Shown here: piece by piece, positions 13,917-17,448 of the stretch
Position numbering within the stretch: the stretch's first letter is position 1
How the letters are laid out: every line of letters starts with the position of its first letter
Origin: Gammaproteobacteria bacterium UBA2955
Lineage (GTDB): Bacteria; Pseudomonadota; Gammaproteobacteria; Pseudomonadales; Azotimanducaceae
Assembly: GCA_002348825.1 (NCBI GenBank)
Contig: DEBN01000127.1
Span: forward strand, 1 to 17,448
DNA: 17,448 bases
Reading direction: 5' to 3'
Program-made: the position numbers and the translations under genes
The notes under the pieces: model-generated
What the model was told of the DNA's origin: nothing
Database searches by the model: none
The model's input: the letters and a program-made list of their open reading frames with translations, nothing else

Positions 13917-15908
13917 ATGACTGTCTGGAGAACGCTAGCCTGCGGGCTAGGACTGATTTCAATGCTCGTAGGCTGCAGCGCCGATAATGCAGCAACAGGC
14001 TCAAAGGAGACACCTGCGCCCACCGTTGCCGCTGAATCCGCCTCTCGCCTGTGGCAAGAAGTCTTGCCTGGTGAACCATCCATCTGCTCGGACGGCAGCG
14101 CGTACAAGTTTCTAACCCGTGAGGGCGACCCCACTAAGTTGCTCGTCTATCTCCAAGGCGGCGGTGCCTGCTGGTTTCGAGGCAACTGCGATCCTACCAT
14201 GCAGCCCACCTACAGCATTAATCTGGCGCGCCTACGCGGCTACGAAATGGGCATATTCAATCTCGACAATCCAGCGAACCCATTTAAAGACCACACTGTC
14301 GTGTTCGCGCCATACTGCAGCGGCGACGTCCACATCGGTGCCAGCGATACCGAATATCCAGCCGTTGAGCAGGATCAAAAAACCTTGACCATCCGTCATC
14401 AGGGTCGCGCCAACATGCAAACAGTACTCGACTGGATCTTCGAGTTTGTCCCTGGACCCGAGCATATTTTCGTCACCGGTTCTTCGGCCGGAGCAATACC
14501 TTCACCACTGTATGCGTCATTAATCGCTGACCACTACGCCGAAGCGCGGGTGACACAGCTCGGTGACGGCGCCGGCGGCTATCGCAGAATGGACATCAAA
14601 TCGCGCCCCCACGAATCCTGGGGAACGTTTAATTTCCTCACCAACGAACCTGGATTCGCTGAATTGGCGAGCGATACCATGACCTACGAAGCGCTGTACA
14701 TCACCGCCGCGCAAAGACACCCCAACATTCAGTTCGCGCAGTACGACGCCGCTCAAGACAGCGTGCAAAAACGTTTTCTCGCCCTGTCTGGCCAACGCGA
14801 CGTCGATTTATTGGAAGCGCTCTCCGCCAACCAAGAGGATATACGCGCCGAAATCAGCAACTTTAAAAGTTTCATTACCGGCGGCGAGTCGCATACGGTG
14901 CTAGCTCGCCCGGAGTTTTACAGCTTTGGCGCCAACGGCACGAGCGTACGCGATTGGGTAGCAGCACTGGTAAACAACGAAGCTGTTGATGACGTTCGTT
15001 GCAGTGAATGCGACCGAGACAGCTATCCTGGCGAACCACTACCTGCCCCCCTGCGGGCGCTGTGGCAGTCTTGGGAGGATCCGCAACGCCAGTACGTTAA
15101 ACCCTTTGCGATTTTTGACAACGTCTATTACGTCGGCATCGATTGGGTCTCGGCCTACTTAATAGATACCGGTGCCGGTTTAGTGTTGATCGATTCACTC
15201 TACGGAAAGTGGGTAAACGTGCTCGAACGTAACATTCGTCAACTGGGTTTTGATCCAGCCGACATAAAATACGTCATCAACACCCACGGGCACTTTGACC
15301 ACGCCGGGGGATCGGCACATTTTCAAAAGTACTACGGTGCACAGATTGTGATGACCGAAGAAGACTGGCAAATCGCGCTGGCAGAACCCGACGTACCCAT
15401 GTTTTATATCCCGACACCACAACGCGATGTCGTCGCTCGGGACGGCGACAAGATTACTTTGGGCGACAATGAGTTCACTTTGTATAACACGCCGGGGCAT
15501 ACCACAGGTGTTCTGAGCATTAGCTACACCGCATACGATGGCGACAACCAACATCAGGTCATGGCGCTTGGCGGCGTAGGCTTAAATTTCTCAGGTGTGG
15601 AACGCACCGAAACATACATCGACAGCTATCTGCGGCTACAGTCAATACAAGAGGTCATTGAGGTGAGTTTACCGAATCACGCTGCGATGGGGCGCGTGTT
15701 TGCACGCCGAACCGCGCTGCAGCAACGCGAGATCGATGCGCCCCATCCATTTGTCGATCCAGAGGGATATCAAGCAGACCTCGCTACTTTTATTGGCAAC
15801 GCTCGCAGAAAACTCGAACAGGAACGAAACGGGACCGCGGAAGACCCTAGCGCAGCCTTGCTGCGGGCCATTTCAGACGCCCCAAAAGCCGAACCAGTCG
15901 TGCAATAA
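13917..15908 (+). CDS. Lipoprotein fusing pectin-acetylesterase/NOTUM-like hydrolase with B3-like metallo-beta-lactamase fold
   Basis: A 663-residue protein. Residues 1-20 are a lipoprotein signal with lipobox LVGC (C20). Residues about 45-350 are a pectinacetylesterase/NOTUM-type alpha/beta hydrolase: oxyanion region LLVYLQGGGACWF (75-87), nucleophile S190 in TGSSAGA, probable acid D277 in QYDAAQD and H326 in GGESHTV. Residues about 395-635 are an MBL fold: NTHGHFDHAGG (455-465; H457, H459, D461, H462), TPGHTTG (525-531; H528) and LPNHAAMG (585-592; H588), plus the tail PFVDPEGYQADL, as in subclass B3-like secreted proteins. Both active sites look intact. The domains are joined by a Cys-containing linker (361-392). 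ATG 13917 follows GGAGGGGG at 13904-13911; an in-frame GTG at 13893 lacks this. First gene of a plus operon with the LLM and AhpD-like genes. Substrates are unknown; neither pectin nor beta-lactam action should be assumed. Confidence 0.9.
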   Translation: MTVWRTLACGLGLISMLVGCSADNAATGSKETPAPTVAAESASRLWQEVLPGEPSICSDGSAYKFLTREGDPTKLLVYLQGGGACWFRGNCDPTMQPTYSINLARLRGYEMGIFNLDNPANPFKDHTVVFAPYCSGDVHIGASDTEYPAVEQDQKTLTIRHQGRANMQTVLDWIFEFVPGPEHIFVTGSSAGAIPSPLYASLIADHYAEARVTQLGDGAGGYRRMDIKSRPHESWGTFNFLTNEPGFAELASDTMTYEALYITAAQRHPNIQFAQYDAAQDSVQKRFLALSGQRDVDLLEALSANQEDIRAEISNFKSFITGGESHTVLARPEFYSFGANGTSVRDWVAALVNNEAVDDVRCSECDRDSYPGEPLPAPLRALWQSWEDPQRQYVKPFAIFDNVYYVGIDWVSAYLIDTGAGLVLIDSLYGKWVNVLERNIRQLGFDPADIKYVINTHGHFDHAGGSAHFQKYYGAQIVMTEEDWQIALAEPDVPMFYIPTPQRDVVARDGDKITLGDNEFTLYNTPGHTTGVLSISYTAYDGDNQHQVMALGGVGLNFSGVERTETYIDSYLRLQSIQEVIEVSLPNHAAMGRVFARRTALQQREIDAPHPFVDPEGYQADLATFIGNARRKLEQERNGTAEDPSAALLRAISDAPKAEPVVQ

Positions 15909-16838
15909 ATGATGAAAATTGGCATAAATGGCTCGGGCATGGTGCAAAAGGCGTCGGTGGAGGCTATCACTGATCATGCCGCTACCGCCGAGAGCCAAGG
16001 TTTCGCCCACTATTGGCTGGCCGAGCACCCCACTGGCGGCCTCGATGCTCTGACCACCCTGGCTTTAGTCGGACAAACCGCAAAAGCCATCGAGTTAGGC
16101 ACCGCTATTGTGCCGACTTTTCCGCGTCACCCAATGACCCTAGCCGCTCAGAGCCTCACGACCACCGACGCCATCGGCGAGCGACTGACACTCGGTATTG
16201 GCCTGTCGCACGAACCCATGATGGCACAGTTAGGCATAGGCTTTGACAAACCGATTCGTCATCTTCGCGAGTACTTGAGCGTATTGCTGCCGTTACTAAA
16301 GGAAGGTTCGGTCGAGTTTAACGGAGAGCTACTGAGCTGTTCTGCCAAGTTGTTTCAAAAACCTCGGCAGCAGATACCCGTGCTCGTGGCCGCTCTGGGC
16401 CCGCAGGCGCTGGCGGTCACAGGCCAATGGGCAGACGGTACGACCTTGGCCTGGGTTGGCCCGAAAACCATTCGCGAGCATATCGTGCCACGTCTCACAG
16501 AGGCTGCCGCCGCTAATCGGCGCTCTGCACCAAGAGTATTGGCAACCTTGCCGGTATGCGTAACCAAAGACGCAACTGCGGTGCGCGATGCCATCGGCAA
16601 GGGACTCAGCCTATATGGTCGGCTACCCTCTTATAAAGCCATGTTTGCACGTGAGGGAGTCGACGGGCCAGCAGATGTGGCGTTAGTCGGGAGCCGCGCT
16701 GAGGTTAGCGATCAGATCGCAAAGTTGGCGGACGCAGGGGTGACCGATTTCGCACCGTCAGAATATTGTCTGCATCGCGACGAATGGCTGAATACTCGCG
16801 AATTGCTGGTGGAACTCGCAGCCGGCCATAACAACTAA
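15909..16838 (+). CDS. LLM-class flavin/F420-dependent oxidoreductase
   Basis: A 309-residue luciferase-like TIM-barrel protein. Seen are the first strand MKIGINGSG (2-10), WLAEHPTGG (36-44), ELGTAIVPTFPRHPMTLAAQ (62-81), TLGIGLSHEPM (94-104) and the late ADAGVTDFAPSEY segment. The family uses FMN or F420 for monooxygenation or hydride transfer. The sequence resembles the F420-type subgroup annotated in actinobacteria and some gammaproteobacteria, but the cofactor cannot be settled without a search. The start codon follows the upstream stop directly (TAAATGATG), so 15909 or 15912 could be used. No Shine-Dalgarno is visible, so translation probably depends on termination of the esterase-MBL gene. 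No signal peptide, so cytoplasmic, unlike the lipoprotein encoded before it. Confidence 0.9.
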   Translation: MMKIGINGSGMVQKASVEAITDHAATAESQGFAHYWLAEHPTGGLDALTTLALVGQTAKAIELGTAIVPTFPRHPMTLAAQSLTTTDAIGERLTLGIGLSHEPMMAQLGIGFDKPIRHLREYLSVLLPLLKEGSVEFNGELLSCSAKLFQKPRQQIPVLVAALGPQALAVTGQWADGTTLAWVGPKTIREHIVPRLTEAAAANRRSAPRVLATLPVCVTKDATAVRDAIGKGLSLYGRLPSYKAMFAREGVDGPADVALVGSRAEVSDQIAKLADAGVTDFAPSEYCLHRDEWLNTRELLVELAAGHNN

Positions 16839-16866
16839 GCATTATCACCAAAGCAAAGGAAACATT

Positions 16867-17430
16867 ATGAAAACGCCTACCGCATTAGACCTTCCCGCTG
16901 TTGATCCATTGCCCGAGAGCACCCAAAAGTACTTTGCAATTTGTCAGGACAAGCTGGGTATGGTGCCTAACGTGCTGCAAGCACATGCCTTCAGCATCGA
17001 AAAACTAAACGCATTTACCGGTCTGTACAATGAACTGATGCTGGCCGAAAGCGGCTTGAGCAAGCTCGAACGCGAGATGATTGCGGTCGTGGTGTCTTCG
17101 ATAAACCGCTGTTTCTACTGCTTAACAGCCCATGGCGCAGCAGTGCGGGAGCTGTCCGGCGATCCTATTTTAGGCGAACAACTGGTCATGAATTATCGTA
17201 CTGCGGAGCTCGAGCCTCGACAGCGCGCCATGCTCGACTTTACCGCTCTCTTAACCAGTGCAAGTTACACCGCAGAAGAACACCATCGGCAGCAATTACG
17301 TGACGTCGGCTTCAGCGATCGCGACATCTGGGACATCATCAACATCGCGGCATTTTTCAACATGACAAATCGCGTCGCCAGCGGCACCGCGATGGTACCG
17401 AATGACGACTACCACCAAAGTGCTCGCTAA
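16867..17430 (+). CDS. AhpD/carboxymuconolactone-decarboxylase-like peroxidase-related protein
   Basis: A 187-residue all-helical protein of the AhpD-like superfamily. The redox centre is C82-F-Y-C85 followed by H89, with E70 twelve residues before the first Cys. This spacing equals the Glu-Cys-Cys-His relay of mycobacterial AhpD (E118, C130, C133, H137), so a thiol-disulfide or peroxidase-type activity is likely rather than decarboxylation. It opens with PLPESTQKYFAICQDKLGMVPNVL, the usual start of the 'uncharacterised peroxidase-related' subfamily of about 180-200 residues. ATG 16867 follows AAAGGAAA about eight bases upstream. It lies 28 bases after the LLM gene and is probably the third gene of that operon. 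A partnership with the LLM enzyme, perhaps protecting against peroxide, is inference from position only. Confidence 0.9.
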   Translation: MKTPTALDLPAVDPLPESTQKYFAICQDKLGMVPNVLQAHAFSIEKLNAFTGLYNELMLAESGLSKLEREMIAVVVSSINRCFYCLTAHGAAVRELSGDPILGEQLVMNYRTAELEPRQRAMLDFTALLTSASYTAEEHHRQQLRDVGFSDRDIWDIINIAAFFNMTNRVASGTAMVPNDDYHQSAR

Positions 17431-17448
17431 TGCCCGAACATTAATGCG

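Noticed and set aside
15280..15690. Metallo-beta-lactamase fold as an antibiotic resistance gene
   Set aside because: It is part of a fusion with an esterase domain in a catabolic-looking operon; B3-like folds are mostly not beta-lactamases and no sequence evidence shows beta-lactam activity.

Overview
The window looks like a chromosomal catabolic segment of a Gram-negative bacterium, most likely a free-living, perhaps marine, gammaproteobacterium. This placement is inferred from two lipobox lipoproteins, Sec signal peptides, GGAGG-type ribosome binding sites, mid-50s percent G+C in most genes, and the gene families present. No rRNA, tRNA, CRISPR array, insertion sequence or phage gene was recognised. 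The species cannot be named from the sequence.

Layout, left to right: (1) 1-1020, minus: a 3'-truncated secreted protein of unknown function with codon use unlike its neighbours. (2) 3705 to 1268, minus: a three-gene unit of a small secreted beta-type protein, an Old Yellow Enzyme oxidoreductase and a metallophosphoesterase, all three with non-ATG starts. (3) 3988-4836, plus: a crotonase with an isomerase-type catalytic Glu, tail to tail with (4) 6249 to 4846, minus: a formylglycine-type sulfatase without a signal peptide. (5) 6406-9965, plus: a GH43 lipoprotein and a dimethylglycine/sarcosine-dehydrogenase-like flavoprotein fused to a GcvT-type folate domain. (6) 13752 to 9962, minus: a four-gene operon of SnoaL-like protein, SDR dehydrogenase, YtcJ-type amidohydrolase and CobW/COG0523 GTPase, the last two joined by a TAATG stop/start overlap. 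(7) 13917-17430, plus: a lipoprotein fusing a pectin-acetylesterase/NOTUM-like hydrolase to a subclass-B3-like metallo-beta-lactamase fold, then an LLM-type oxidoreductase and an AhpD/carboxymuconolactone-decarboxylase-like protein.

Working together: the content is hydrolases (sulfatase, GH43, esterase, MBL, amidohydrolase) plus redox enzymes (OYE, SDR, LLM, DMGDH-like) and a crotonase. This suits stepwise breakdown of an unidentified ester-, amide- or sulfate-bearing organic substrate. There is no transporter, TonB receptor or regulator gene in the window, so the substrate stays open.

The most unusual points are the esterase-MBL two-enzyme lipoprotein and the divergent promoter in front of it. 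That promoter holds a TGTTA-N5-TAACA dyad resembling the core of a Zur (zinc regulator) box. It lies between an operon encoding a COG0523 metallochaperone candidate coupled to a metal-dependent amidohydrolase and an operon led by the MBL fusion. A zinc-linked divergent catabolic locus is therefore a testable hypothesis, not a demonstrated fact.
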